Part shown: positions 34,646 through 46,198 of the stretch, piece by piece
Layout of the letters: each line of letters begins with the position of its first letter
How positions within the stretch are numbered: the stretch's first letter is position 1
Origin: Astragalus membranaceus
Taxonomy: Eukaryota; Streptophyta; Magnoliopsida; Fabales; Fabaceae
Length of the DNA stretch: 64,000 bases
Direction: 5' to 3'
NCBI GenBank assembly: GCA_039519185.1
Contig: JAZGSX010000016.1
Span: 1-64,000 of the forward strand
Notes under the pieces: model-generated
Databases searched by the model: none
What the model was told of the DNA's origin: nothing
Seen by the model: only the letters and a program-made list of their open reading frames with translations
Position numbers and translations under genes: made by a program

Positions 34646-35263
34646 GAAGAAGAAGAAGAAGAAGAAGAAGAAGAAGAAGAAGAAGAAGAAGAAGAAGAAG
34701 AAGAAGAAGAAGAAGAAGAAGAAGAAGAAGAAGAAGAAGAAGAAGAAGAAGAAGAAGAAGAAGAAGAAGAAGAAGAAGAAGAAGAAGAAGAAGAAGAAGA
34801 AGAAGAAGAAGAAGAAGAAGAAGAAGAAGAAGAAGAAGAAGAAGAAGAAGAAGAAGAAGAAGAAGAAGAAGAAGAAGAAGAAGAAGAAGAAGAAGAAGAA
34901 GAAGAAGAAGAAGAAGAAGAAGAAGAAGAAGAAGAAGAAGAAGAAGAAGAAGAAGAAGAAGAAGAAGAAGAAGAAGAAGAAGAAGAAGAAGAAGAAGAAG
35001 AAGAAGAAGAAGAAGAAGAAGAAGAAGAAGAAGAAGAAGAAGAAGAAGAAGAAGAAGAAGAAGAAGAAGAAGAAGAAGAAGAAGAAGAAGAAGAAGAAGA
35101 AGAAGAAGAAGAAGAAGAAGAAGAAGAAGAAGAAGAAGAAGAAGAAGAAGAAGAAGAAGAAGAAGAAGAAGAAGAAGAAGAAGAAGAAGAAGAAGAAGAA
35201 GAAGAAGAAGAAGAAGAAGAAGAAGAAGAAGAAGAAGAAGAAGAAGAAGAAGAAGAAGAAGAA
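34646..35263. repeat. (GAA)n array, about 206 units, in B LTR 1
   Basis: This is an uninterrupted GAA repeat of about 618 bp. The other B LTRs have 129+59 and 7 units in the same place. Open frames coding only Glu, Arg or Leu over it are artefacts. Relative to the TATA box it falls in the transcribed part of the LTR, so minus-strand transcripts would carry a UUC repeat. Confidence 0.97.
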
Positions 35264-35670
35264 GAGACATGAAATTAAATAGCGAGAAATAAAAGAAAGC
35301 AGTAAATTACAAAATCATAAATAGCGGAATTGTAAATGACAAGAAAATAAAAGTGCAAGAAAGTAAATAGCAAGGAAAGTAAATGACTTGGAAATTAAAT
35401 GGGCAAGTAAGTAAATAGCAAGGAAAGTAAATGACTTGGAAAATAAAAGGGCGAGAAAGTAAATAGCGAGAAAATAAAAGAGCGAGAAAGTAAAAGAGCG
35501 AGAAAGTAAAAGAGCGAGAAAGTAAAAGGGCAAGAAAGTAAATAGCAAGAATTTAAAAGGCAAGAATTATAAAGAGCATGAAGAGTAAATTAAAGTCATG
35601 AATCTTAGAGATTCTTTGTCATTGATTTTCTAACAAAATTCAAGCTTAGTTACAAGTGAGGATCAAGGTC

Positions 35671-35680
35671 CTATTTATAG
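35671..35680 (-). promoter_or_regulatory. TATA box of B LTR 1
   Basis: CTATAAATAG on the minus strand, about 660 bp inside the LTR. The same decamer is at 40982-40991 and 45519-45528 in the other two LTRs. Position and conservation suit the RNA polymerase II promoter of the element; the transcription start itself cannot be read from the sequence. Confidence 0.7.
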
Positions 35681-37162
35681 GAAAATATGAGGGCCAAGGC
35701 ACTTGAGTGGAGGGGCAAAATGGTCCAAAAAAAAGTGGCAAATCAAGTTGGCAAAGATAGCCATCAGCAAGTGGGTGCATCCAAAATTGACTTGTCTGGC
35801 GCCAGGGTCGTGCGCCCATGTGCCTGGGTCGTGCGCCCTGGTCAGTCAATTTTGGCTGCTCTGCGCCAGTTTTGCACTAGGGTCGTGCGCCTATGGAGCC
35901 TTGGTCGTGCGCCTAGTGCTGGCAACAGCTGTTCTGCGTTGCTGGCAAGCATGGGTCGTGCGCCTATGTGCCAGGGTCGTGCGCCCTGGCCAGTCAATTT
36001 TGGCTACTCTGCGCCAGTTTTGCACCAGGGTCATGCGCCTATGTGCCAGGGTCGTGCGCAGGCTCTGCGCCAGTTTTTGCTGCTTGGCGCCCTGTGCTGC
36101 GCCAGTTTTGCTGCTTGGCGCCCTGTTGAGTGCCAAGCGGTCTTAAAAATTGTTCCTCCTCAAATATTTTCTTTGTTTCTTCATTTTTCCTCATGTTTTC
36201 TCTTTTGCTTCAAAATAACACCTGAAAATAAAAAGTAAACATTTGTAGTAAAATAGCTCAAAAATATAATTAAAATACCAAATAAACTTAAGAAAAATAA
36301 CTATTAAAAAGACTCTAAAAATAGACTTATCAAACTCCCCTATGCTTGAACCTTTGCTTGTCCTCAAGCAAAAACAGTGTAAATCTTTAGGCCAATTCTG
36401 AAGGGAATTTATTTTCATATCGAAACCTTAAGTGAACTGTGGGGCAATTCTAACACTTTGGTTTGAGAACTACTATCCGGGCTTCTTGTGGAATTGGGAG
36501 ACAGGTTTAAACTATCAATACTCTAGAGAGAATATCAATGTCATCATAGAACCGGTTCCCCAGCATTCTTAAGCTTGGGTCCTTCATTCCCTAAGACCGG
36601 GTCTCAAAGGAGGGTCTTTATATGTTGGGCATTCAAGCATTTTTTTTGTATTTCATATGCTAACCATTCATTTTGACATTTAAAATGCACCAATTTTTGC
36701 ATTTTGAATTGGTTTTGCATTTTTATTTTATTATTATTATTATTTTATTTTATTTTTTGAATACCCCAACTCAGACGTTTTTCTCCAGTAACCACGCATC
36801 CAGTGAATGTCACCAAGAGAACCAGGTTAGTAGTTTCTTTTCAGTCCTTCTAATTGTATTAATAACTGATAAAAAAAAATCTCAATAGTGGGTGTGTAAA
36901 AAAAGCCCTAGAAGTAGAAATCGAATCATGATACAATTTTGTTGTTCCCAACCAGTCCACCTAGATGATTGCTAATGAAAATTTGAAAAAATTTTTGTCC
37001 AGAAAAGGCTTATCTAAAACATGCTTAGGGTTCACAAAGTTTCATGATGGAGGGAGCAGATACAACTCAAAGTACAAAAAGATAAAAACTCAGCAAAGCA
37101 ATAAAGACATACCCGAGAAAAGCAATAAAATACCCCCCCCATGCTTGGACCAAACATTGTCC

Positions 37163-39075
37163 TCAATGTAAATCAGAATAGAATATATGAGAGGGGTAAG
37201 AAAGCTCACATTGATTGGCATTTTGTAGCTTTTTTGCTTTTTCCAGGAAAACAAAACATAGGTAAACGAGTGGGTTGCCTCCCACGCAGCGCTCGTTTAT
37301 GGTCATTAGCTTGACCTTTGCCCTTTGGAAAGTTATTCCTGGGTCCCATTGCTTGAAGCATAAAGACCAAGTGACACATGAAGAATGAAAACATATTCCT
37401 GGATCCCATGGCTTGTAAAATGGAAGTTGTAAAAGCAATAAGATCTTATTTTCAATTCCCCCCAAATCAAATGTTATTTTCACAAAGGAAGGTGAAAAAT
37501 AAGATAAAGGAGATGCTTCGTATGGTGGTGGGGGGATGTTTGGTTCTTCTCTTTCTTTTTCTGGTTCTTTCTTTTTTTCTTTTTCTTCTTGCTCACATGG
37601 TAAATTATGTTTTTCACTCACAATTTTTCCTTGGTTTGCTCTTGGTTCCTCTAATTGTTTTCCGCTTCTAAGGGTGACGGCATATATTTGGCCATTTAGA
37701 TTTTGTTCAGGCTGTCCGGGAAATACCCTCGAAGATTTAGAGGATGAAGCCACCTGTGTTGCCACTTGAGTTATTTGATTTTCAAGCATCTCACTATGAG
37801 CGGCAATAGAGTCGATTTTTTATTCTAATTTGATAAGTGTGTCATTCAAATAACCAGTTTGATTTTTGAATTCTTCATTTTGTTTTCTTTGAGATGACAC
37901 AAATTTTTCCATCAAAAATTCCAAGTTCGACTTTTGCGGGTTGTTTTGTGGGTTGTTAAAAACGCTTTGATTTTGAAAGACAGGAGGTGGTCTAGGTGCT
38001 GGATTGGGTGGAGGATTTTTATAAGAAAAATTTGGATGATTTCTCCACCCAGAATTATAAGTATTTGAAAACGGATCTTCTTTTTGAGCATAGTTAATAT
38101 GCTCATTTCCAGTACTAGATGCCTCAAGCTGGCATTCAGCTCCAATATGGCCAACAACCCCACATAATTCACATGGTGGAGTAGTAGGAGAAAAAGTTTT
38201 TGAGACGGATCTTACATTTAATTTTTCAAATTTTTGAAAAAGTGCGTCCACTTTTGAGGCAAGATGATCAACAGCAGATATTTCATATTTACCTAGCTCT
38301 TTTGATGATGCTGGTTTATCTGCTATGGCTCGCTCACTTGCCCATTGACAATGGTTTTGAGCCATATCTTCAATGAGTGCATAAGCTTCAGTAAAAATTT
38401 GGTTCATCAAAGCTCCACCTGCAGCTGCATCAACAGTCATTCTAGTTGCATATTGTAATCCATTATAAAATGTGTGAACAACGAGCCATTTCTCTAGTCC
38501 ATGATGGGGGCATAGCCTTAACATTTCTTTGAAACGTTCCCAAGCATCATAAAGAGATTCCCCGTCGTTTTGAGAAAATCGAGTAATTTGACTTCTCATT
38601 TGAGCTGTTTTACTTGGGGGAAAGAACCTAGTAAGAAAGGCTTGTTTTAATTGGCCCCAGCTGGTAATGGATTCCGAAGGCAAAGAATGTAGCCATGCTC
38701 TTGCTCTATCCCTTAATGAAAAAGGTAACAGCTTTAGTCTTATGGCATCTTGAGGTACCCCGTTTAATTTGAGAGTTCCACAGTATTCCAAAAAATTGAA
38801 ATATGAAGATTTGGGTCCTCCGTGGGAGAACCAGAAAATTGGTTTTGTTGAACCATTGAAAGCAGAGATGATTTGAGTTCAAAATTATTTGCTTCCACAT
38901 TTGGATGTACAATGACAGCCGATGGTTCCACTGAAGGTGTTGCGTACTCTTTGAGAGCACGATTTTCATTAGCCGCCATTTGGTTATCGGGAATTTCTCT
39001 CCTCCTTCTCTGTAAGAACCTTTCGATTTTGGGAATTTGTTGAACAGTTTCACCGAAACTTCTGGTTCTTCGCAT
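37163..39075 (-). pseudogene. Athila-type gag of B, internal copy 1
   Basis: The minus strand from 39075 reads MRRTRSFGETVQQIPKIERF, then FELKSSLLSMVQQNQFSGSP. A 1-bp loss in an A-run near 38795 shifts the frame before EYCGTLKLNGVPQDAIRLKL. The capsid part continues with FSLRDRARAWLHSLPSESI, LTRFFPPSKTAQMRSQITRF, YDAWERFKEMLRLCPHHGL and DAAAGGALMNQ, all typical of Athila gag. A knuckle-like CELCGVVGHIGAEC follows. A TAA in the codons after LIKLE splits off the C-terminal part (VFPGQPEQNLNGQIYAVTLR, SGKQ, PPPPYE), which in Athila leads into protease. Here it ends without one at 37163. The copy is broken twice. Confidence 0.92.
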
Positions 39076-39162
39076 TCGAGGGACAAGAGAAGAAAAAGTA
39101 AAAATAAAGAAAATAAAACTTCAGTCTAATCGGTTTCGAAAAACTAAATTAATATCACTGCC

Positions 39163-39180
39163 TCCCCGGCAACGGCGGCA
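39163..39180 (-). other. primer-binding site, Asp-tRNA type, B copy 1
   Basis: TCCCCGGCAACGGCGGCA on the plus strand is the 3' end of plant Asp-tRNA apart from one base near the CCA end. It lies six bases from the LTR at 39187. This PBS type is usual for Athila/Tat elements. Confidence 0.85.
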
Positions 39181-39186
39181 AAAACT

Positions 39187-41568
39187 TGATAGGCTCGAAA
39201 GTGCACGAGTCGTATCGCGTAATAAAAGAGTTATCGATCCACAGGGAGAGCCTAAGTGATTACCAACTTTAATTTTCCAAAGTTGATTAGCTAGAAGGAA
39301 TGGTTTTTAGGAGTTGTAAAATTTAGAAATAAAAACAAACAATCTCAGGTTTATAGTTTTATCACAACAATGAGGAATCAAAATAATTTCTTTAGACTAT
39401 TCAACAAATTATAAGAGTAATATATTTCAAAGACAAAGCAGCGAATATAACTAATGTCTCCTTTCGGAGTACAAGAGCGTGTTTTGAACTAACAATCAAG
39501 CCTATTCTCATGGTTGATTGTCACCAAAACCCATTAAGCATAACGCCTTTATAATGTCTCAAGAGTTTCAAAACTATTCTCATGTGTTGATTCCCTTGTC
39601 TAATTTCATAGATCCAACATCAATACTTCACCTTTCGGTTCTTCGTTTGATGTTTAAAATAAGATTTGAAGGGCAATAAAATTAGATTTAAATATAAAAC
39701 AATTTGGAGTGGAGAATAGTCTTGGGAATTATTAAGGACCTATCATTGGATTACTCCCAATAACCCAAGACTTTGTATCTACTCACTGATATTAAATATG
39801 AGAGGAGAAGAAGAAGAAGAAGAAGAAGAAGAAGAAGAAGAAGAAGAAGAAGAAGAAGAAGAAGAAGAAGAAGAAGAAGAAGAAGAAGAAGAAGAAGAAG
39901 AAGAAGAAGAAGAAGAAGAAGAAGAAGAAGAAGAAGAAGAAGAAGAAGAAGAAGAAGAAGAAGAAGAAGAAGAAGAAGAAGAAGAAGAAGAAGAAGAAGA
40001 AGAAGAAGAAGAAGAAGAAGAAGAAGAAGAAGAAGAAGAAGAAGAAGAAGAAGAAGAAGAAGAAGAAGAAGAAGAAGAAGAAGAAGAAGAAGAAGAAGAA
40101 GAAGAAGAAGAAGAAGAAGAAGAAGAAGAAGAAGAAGAAGAAGAAGAAGAAGAAGAAGAAGAAGAAGAAGAAGAAGAAGAAGAAGAAGAAGAAGAGACAT
40201 GAAATTAAATAGCGAGAAATAAAAGAAAGCAGTAAATTACAAAATCATAAATAGCGGAATTGTAAATGACAAGAAAATAAAAGTGCAAGAAAGTAAATAG
40301 CAAGGAAAGCAAATGACTTTGTATCTACTCACTCATATTAAATATAAGAGAAGAAGAAGAAGAAGAAGAAGAAGAAGAAGAAGAAGAAGAAGAAGAAGAA
40401 GAAGAAGAAGAAGAAGAAGAAGAAGAAGAAGAAGAAGAAGAAGAAGAAGAAGAAGAAGAAGAAGAAGAAGAAGAAGAAGAAGAAGAAGAAGAAGAAGAAG
40501 AAGAAGAAGAAGAAGAAGAAGAAGAAGAGACATGAAATTAAATAGCGAGAAATAAAAGAAAGCAGTAAATTACAAAATCATAAATAGCGGAATTGTAAAT
40601 GACAAGAAAATAAAAGTGCAAGAAAGTAAATAGCAAGGAAAGTAAATGACTTGGAAATTAAAAGGGCAAGTAAGTAAATAGCAAGGAAAGTAAATGACTT
40701 GGAAAATAAAAGGGCAAGAAAGTAAATAGCAAGGAAAGTAAATGACTTGGAAAATAAAAGGGCGAGAAAGTAAATAGCGAGAAAATAAAAGAGCGAGAAA
40801 GTAAAAGAGCGAGAAAGTAAAAGAGCGAGAAAGTAAAAGGGCAAGAAAGTAAATAGCAAGAATTTAAAAGGCAAGAATTATAAAGAGCATGAAGAGTAAA
40901 TTGAAGTCATGAATCTTAGAGATTCTTTGTCATTGATTTTCTAACAAAATTCAAGTTTAGTTACAAGTGAGGATCAAGGTCCTATTTATAGGAAAATATG
41001 AGGGCCAAGGCACTTGAGTGGAGGGGCAAAATGGTCCAAAAAAAAGTGGCAAATCAAGTTGGCAAAGATAGCCATCAGCAAGTGGGTGCATCCAAAATTG
41101 ACTTGTCTGGCGCCAGGGTCGTGCTCCCATGTGCCTGGGTCGTGCGCCCTGGTCAGTCAATTTTGGCTGCTCTGCGCCAGTTTTGCACTAGGGTCGTGCG
41201 CCTATGGAGCCTTGGTCGTGCGCCTAGTGCTGGCAACAGCTGTTCTGCGTTGCTGGCAAGCATGGGTCGTGCGCCTATGTGCCAGGGTCGTACGCAGGCT
41301 CTGCGCCAGTTTTTGCTGCTTGGCGCCCTGTGCTGCGCCAGTTTTGCTGCTTGGCGCCCTGTTGAGTGCCAAGCGGTCTTAAAAATTGTTCCTCCTCAAA
41401 TATTTTCTTTGTTTCTTCATTTTTCCTCATATTTTCTCTTTTGCTTCAAAATAACACCTGAAAATAAAAAGTAAACATTTGTAGTAAAATAGCTCAAAAA
41501 TATAATTAAAATACCAAATAAACTTAAGAAAAATAACTATTAAAAAGACTCTAAAAATAGACTTATCA
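39187..41568 (-). repeat. LTR 2 of element B (middle)
   Basis: Same ends as LTR 1, except GCTCGAAAG for GCTCGCAAG. It differs from LTR 1 by a second GAA block with duplicated flanks (40194-40349) and by loss of one unit of about 75 bp of the GTCGTGCGCC region near 41287. It serves as 3' LTR for the right unit and 5' LTR for the left unit. Confidence 0.94.
39807..40526. repeat. two GAA arrays (129 and 59 units) in B LTR 2
   Basis: Pure GAA runs at 39807-40193 and 40350-40526 are separated by 156 bp. That spacer repeats both flanks of the array (GAGACATGAAATTAAATAGC on its left side and TTTGTATCTACTCACTCATA on its right side). The array and its surroundings were therefore duplicated in tandem. 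Confidence 0.95.
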
Positions 41569-42400
41569 AACTCCCCTATGCTTGAACCTTTGCTTGTCCT
41601 CAAGCAAAAACAGTGTAAATCTTTAGGCCAATTCTGAAGGGAATTTATTTTCATATCGAAACCTTAAGTGAACTGTGGGGCAATTCTAACACTTTGGTTT
41701 GAGAACTACTATCCGGGCTTCTTGTGGAATTGGGAGACAGGTTTAAACTATCAATACTCTAGAGAGAATATCAATGTCATCATAGAACCGGTTCCCCAGC
41801 ATTCTTAAGCTTGGGTCCTTCATTCACTAAGACCGGGTCTCAAAGGAGGGTCTTTATATGTTGGGCATTCAAGCATTTTTTTTTATTTCATATGCTAACC
41901 ATTCATTTTGACATTTAAAATGCACCAATTTTTGCATTTTGAATTGGTTTTGCATTTTTATTTTATTATTATTATTTTATTTTATTTTTTGAATACCCCA
42001 ACTCAGACGTTTTTCTCCAGTAACCACGCATCCAGTGAATGTCACCAAGAGAACCAGGTTAGTAGTTTCTTTTCAGTCCTTCTAATTGTATTAATAACTG
42101 ATAAAAAAAAAATCTCAATAGTGGGTGTGTAAAAAAAGCCCTAGAAGTAGAAATCGAATCATGATACAATTTTGTTGTTCCCAACCAGTCCACCTAGATG
42201 ATTGCTAATGAAAATTTGAAAAATTTTTTGTCCAGAAAAGGCTTATCTAAAACATGCTTAGGGTTCACAAAGTTTCATGATGGAGGGAGCAGATACAACT
42301 CAAAGTACAAAAAGATAAAAACTCAGCAAAGCAATAAAGACATACCCGAGAAAAGCAATAAAATACCCCCCCCCCCCCATGCTTGGACCAAACATTGTCC

Positions 42401-44314
42401 TCAATGTAAATCAGAATAGAATATATGAGAGGGGTAAGAAAGCTCACATTGATTGGCATTTTGTAGCTTTTTTGCTTTTTCCAGGAAAACAAAACATAGG
42501 TAAACGAGTGGGTTGCCTCCCACGCAGCGCTCGTTTATGGTCATTAGCTTGACCTTTGCCCTTTGGAAAGTTATTCCTGGGTCCCATTGCTTGAAGCATA
42601 AAGACCAAGTGACACATGAAGAATGAAAACATATTCCTGGATCCCATGGCTTGTAAAATGGAAGTTGTAAAAGCAATAAGATCTTATTTTCAATTCCCCC
42701 CAAATCAAATGTTATTTTCACAAAGGAAGGTGAAAAATAAGATAAAGGAGATGCTTCGTATGGTGGTGGGGGGATGTTTGGTTCTTCTCTTTCTTTTTCT
42801 GGTTCTTTCTTTTTTTCTTTTTCTTCTTGCTCACATGGTAAATTATGTTTTTCACTCACAATTTTTCCTTGGTTTGCTCTTGGTTCCTCTAATTGTTTTC
42901 CGCTTCTAAGGGTGACGGCATATATTTGGCCATTTAGATTTTGTTCAGGCTGTCCGGGAAATACCCTCGAAGATTTAGAGGATGAAGCCACCTGTGTTGC
43001 CACTTGAGTTATTTGATTTTCAAGCATCTCACTATGAGCGGCAATAGAGTCGATTTTTTATTCTAATTTGATAAGTGTGTCATTCAAATAACCAGTTTGA
43101 TTTTTGAATTCTTCATTTTGTTTTGTTTGAGATGACACAAATTTTTCCATCAAAAATTCCAAGTTCGACTTTTGCGGGTTGTCTTGTGGGTTGTTAAAAA
43201 CGCTTTGATTTTGAAAGACAGGAGGTGGTCTAGGTGCTGGATTGGGTGGAGGATTTTTATAAGAAAAATTTGGATGATTTCTCCACCCAGAATTATAAGT
43301 ATTTGAAAACGGATCTTCTTTTTGAGCATAGTTAATATGCTCATTTCCAGTACTAGATGCCTCAAGCTGGCATTCAGCTCCAATATGGCCAACAACCCCA
43401 CATAATTCACATGGTGGAGTAGTAGGAGAAAAAGTTTTTGAGACGGAACTTACATTTAATTTTTCAAATTTTTGAAAAAGTGCGTCCACTTTTGAGGCAA
43501 GATGATCAACAGCAGATATTTCATATTTACCTAGCTCTTTTGATGATGCTGGTTTATCTGCTATGGCTCGCTCACTTGCCCATTGACAATGGTTTTGAGC
43601 CATATCTTCAATGAGTGCATAAGCTTCAGTAAAAATTTTGTTCATCAAAGCTCCACCTGCAGCTGCATCAATAGTCATTCTAGTTGCATATTGTAATCCA
43701 TTATAAAATGTGTGAACAACGAGCCATTTCTCTAGTCCATGATGGGGGCATAGCCTTAACATTTCTTTGAAACGTTCCCAAGCATCATAAAGAGATTCCC
43801 CGTCGTTTTGAGAAAATCGAGTAATTTGACTTCTCATTTGAGCTGTTTTACTTGGGGGAAAGAACCTAGTAAGAAAGGCTTGTTTTAATTGGCCCCAGCT
43901 GGTAATGGATTCCGAAAGCAAAGAATGTAGCCATGCTCTTGCTGTATCCCTTAATGAAAAAGGGAAGAGCTTTAGTCTTATGGCATCTTGAGGTACCCCG
44001 TTTAATTTGAGAGTTCCACAGTATTCCAAAAAAATTGAATTATGAAGATTTGGGTCCTCCGTGGGAGAACCAGAAAATTGGTTTTGTTGAACCATTGAAA
44101 GCAGAGATGATTTGAGTTCAAAATTATTTGCTTCCACATTTGGATGTACAATGACAGCCGTTGGTTCCACTGAAGGTGTTGCGTACTCTTTGAGAGCACG
44201 ATTTTCATTAGCCGCCATTTGGTTATCGGGAATTTCTCTCCTCCTTCTCTCTAAGAACCTTTCGATTTTGGGAATTTGTTGAACAGTTTCACCGAAACTT
44301 CTGGTTCTTCGCAT
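42401..44314 (-). pseudogene. Athila-type gag of B, internal copy 2
   Basis: From the ATG at 44312-44314 a 418-codon frame is open to 43058: MRRTRSFGETVQQIP, FELKSSLLSMVQQNQFSGSP, EYCGTLKLNGVPQDAIRLKL, LTRFFPPSKTAQMRSQITRF, LCPHHGLEKWLVVHTFYNGL, then CELCGVVGHIGAEC as a single zinc knuckle. It is the more complete of the two copies and could give a capsid-like protein. A TAA after LIKLE, shared with copy 1, separates the C-terminal portion (42401-43027: VFPGQPEQNLNGQIYAVTLR, PPPPYE). Protease and all later pol domains are absent in both copies, so the loss came before the tandem arrangement. Whether the 418-residue protein is made is unknown. Confidence 0.92.
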
Positions 44315-44401
44315 TCGAGGGACAAGAGAAGAAAAAGTAAAAATAAAGAAAATAAAACTTCAGTCTAATCGGTTTCGAAAAACTTAATTAATATCACTGC
44401 C

Positions 44402-44419
44402 TCCCCGGCAACGGCGGCA
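44402..44419 (-). other. primer-binding site, Asp-tRNA type, B copy 2
   Basis: TCCCCGGCAACGGCGGCA followed by AAAACT and the LTR start. It is identical to the copy at 39163-39180. Confidence 0.85.
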
Positions 44420-44425
44420 AAAACT

Positions 44426-46198
44426 TGATAGGCTCGCAAGTGCACGAGTCGTATCGCGTAATAAAAGAGTTATCGATCCACAGGGAGAGCCTAAGTGATT
44501 ACCAACTTTAATTTTCCAAAGTTGATTAGCTAGAAGGAATGGTTTTTAGGAGTTGTAAAATTTAGAAATAAAAACAAACAATCTCAGGTTTATAGTTTTA
44601 TCACAACAATGAGGAATCAAAATAATTTCTTTAGACTATTCAACAAATTATAAGAGTAATATATTTCAAAGACAAAGCAGCGAATATAACTAATGGCTCC
44701 TTTCGGAGTACAAGAGCGTATTTTGAACTAACAATCAAGCCTATTCTCATGGTTGATTGTCACCAAAACCCATTAAGCATAACGCCTTTATAATGTCTCA
44801 AGAGTTTCAAAACTATTCTCATGTGTTGATTCCCTTGTCTAATTTCATAGATCCAACATCAATACTTCACCTTTAGGTTCTTCGTTTGATGTTTAAAATA
44901 AGATTCGAAGGGCAATAAAATTAGATTGAAATATAAAATAATTTGGAGTAAAGAATAGTCTTGGGAATTATTAGGGACCTATCAATGGATTACTCCCAAT
45001 AACCCAAGACTTTGTATCTACTCACTCATATTAAATATGAGAGAAGAAGAAGAAGAAGAAGAAAAGGCATGAAATTAAATAGCGAGAAATAAAAGAAAGC
45101 GGTAAGTTGCAAAATCATAAATAGCCGAATTGTAAATGACAAGAAAATAAAAGTCCAAGAAAGTAAATAGCAAGGAAAGTAAATGACTTGGAAAATAAAA
45201 GGGCATGAAAGTAAATAGCAAGGAAAGTAAATGACTTGGAAAATAAAAGGGCAAGAAAGTGTATAGCAAGGAAAGTAAATGACTTGGAAAATAAAAGGGC
45301 GAGAAAGTAAATAGCGAGAAAATAAAAGAGCGAGAAAGTAAAAGAGCGAGAAAGTAAAAGAGCGAGAAAGTAAAAGGGCAAGAAAGTAAATAGCAAGAAT
45401 TTAAAAGGCAAGAATTATAAAGAGCATGAAGAGTAAATTGAAGTCATGAATCTTAGAGAGTCTTTGTCATTGATTTTCTAACAAAATTCAAGCTTAGTTA
45501 CAAGTGAGGATCAAGGTCCTATTTATAGGAAAATATGAGGGCCAAGGCACTTGAGTGGAGGGGCAAAATGGTCCCAAAAAAAGTGGCAAATCAAGTTGGC
45601 AAAGATAGCCATCAGCAAGTGGGTGCAGCCAAAATTGACTTGTCTGGCGCCAGGGTCGTGCGCCCATGTGCCTGGGTCGTGCGCCCTGGTCAGTCAATTT
45701 TGGCTGCTCTGCGCCAGTTTTGCACCAGGGTCGTGCGCCTATGGAGCCTGGGTCGTGCGCCTAGTGCTGGCAACAGCTATTCTGCGTTGCTGGCAAGCAT
45801 GGGTCGTGCGCCTATGTGCCGGGGTCGTGCGCCCTGGCCAGTCGATTTTGGCTGCTCTGCGCCAGTTTTGCACCAGGGTCGTGCGCCTATGTGCCAGGGT
45901 CGTGCGCAGGCTCTGCGCCAGTTTTTGCTGCTTGGCGCCCTTGGCGCCCTGTGCTGCGCCAGTTTTGCTGCTTGGCGCCCTTGGCGCCCTGTTGAGTGCC
46001 AAGCGGTCTTAAAAATTGTTCCTCCACAAATATTTTCTTTATTCCTTCATTTTTCCTCATATTTTCTCTTTTGCTTCAAAATAACACCTGAAAATAAAAA
46101 GTAGACATTTGTAGTAAAATAGCTCAAAAATATAATTAAAATACCAAATAAACTTAAGAAAAATAACTATTAAAAAGACTCTAAAAATAGACTTATCA
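44426..46198 (-). repeat. LTR 3 of element B (outer 5' LTR)
   Basis: This is the shortest copy (1,773 bp) because the GAA array has only 7 units (45043-45063). It retains the tandem AGTAAATAGCAAGGAAAG region (45150-45410), the TATA box at 45519-45528 and the GTCGTGCGCC repeats (45655-45905). It has extra TTGGCGCCC units near 45945 and 45980. It ends TAGACTTATCA followed by target site ACCCT. Confidence 0.94.

Larger units (their letters stand above)
34026..36332 (-). repeat. LTR 1 of element B (outer 3' LTR)
   Basis: It starts TGATAGGCTCGCAAGTGCAC and ends TAGACTTATCA. It holds the 618-bp GAA array, a decayed tandem region of AGTAAATAGCAAGGAAAG-type units (35340-35560), a TATA box on the minus strand (35671-35680), and GTCGTGCGCC repeats (35795-36060). 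A purine stretch at 36333-36350 (minus AAGCATAGGGGAGTT) is its polypurine tract. Confidence 0.94.
34026..46198 (-). mobile_element. element B: Athila-like gag-only retrotransposon as LTR-gag-LTR-gag-LTR
   Basis: Three LTRs (34026-36332, 39187-41568, 44426-46198), starting TGATAGGCTCG and ending GACTTATCA on the plus strand, alternate with two almost identical internal regions (36333-39186, 41569-44425). The whole 12.2-kb block is flanked by one perfect pair of ACCCT target repeats. This fits one insertion followed by unequal recombination between LTRs. Both internals carry an Asp-tRNA type PBS and an Athila-type gag, but no protease, RT or integrase, which is the layout described as TR-GAG elements. 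Orientation is minus. Confidence 0.93.

Noticed and set aside
34612..35292. Long open frames coding only Arg, Glu or Leu
   Set aside because: They are translations of the GAA microsatellite in its three frames; no conserved start, context or family. The same holds for 39751-40222 and 40313-40555.
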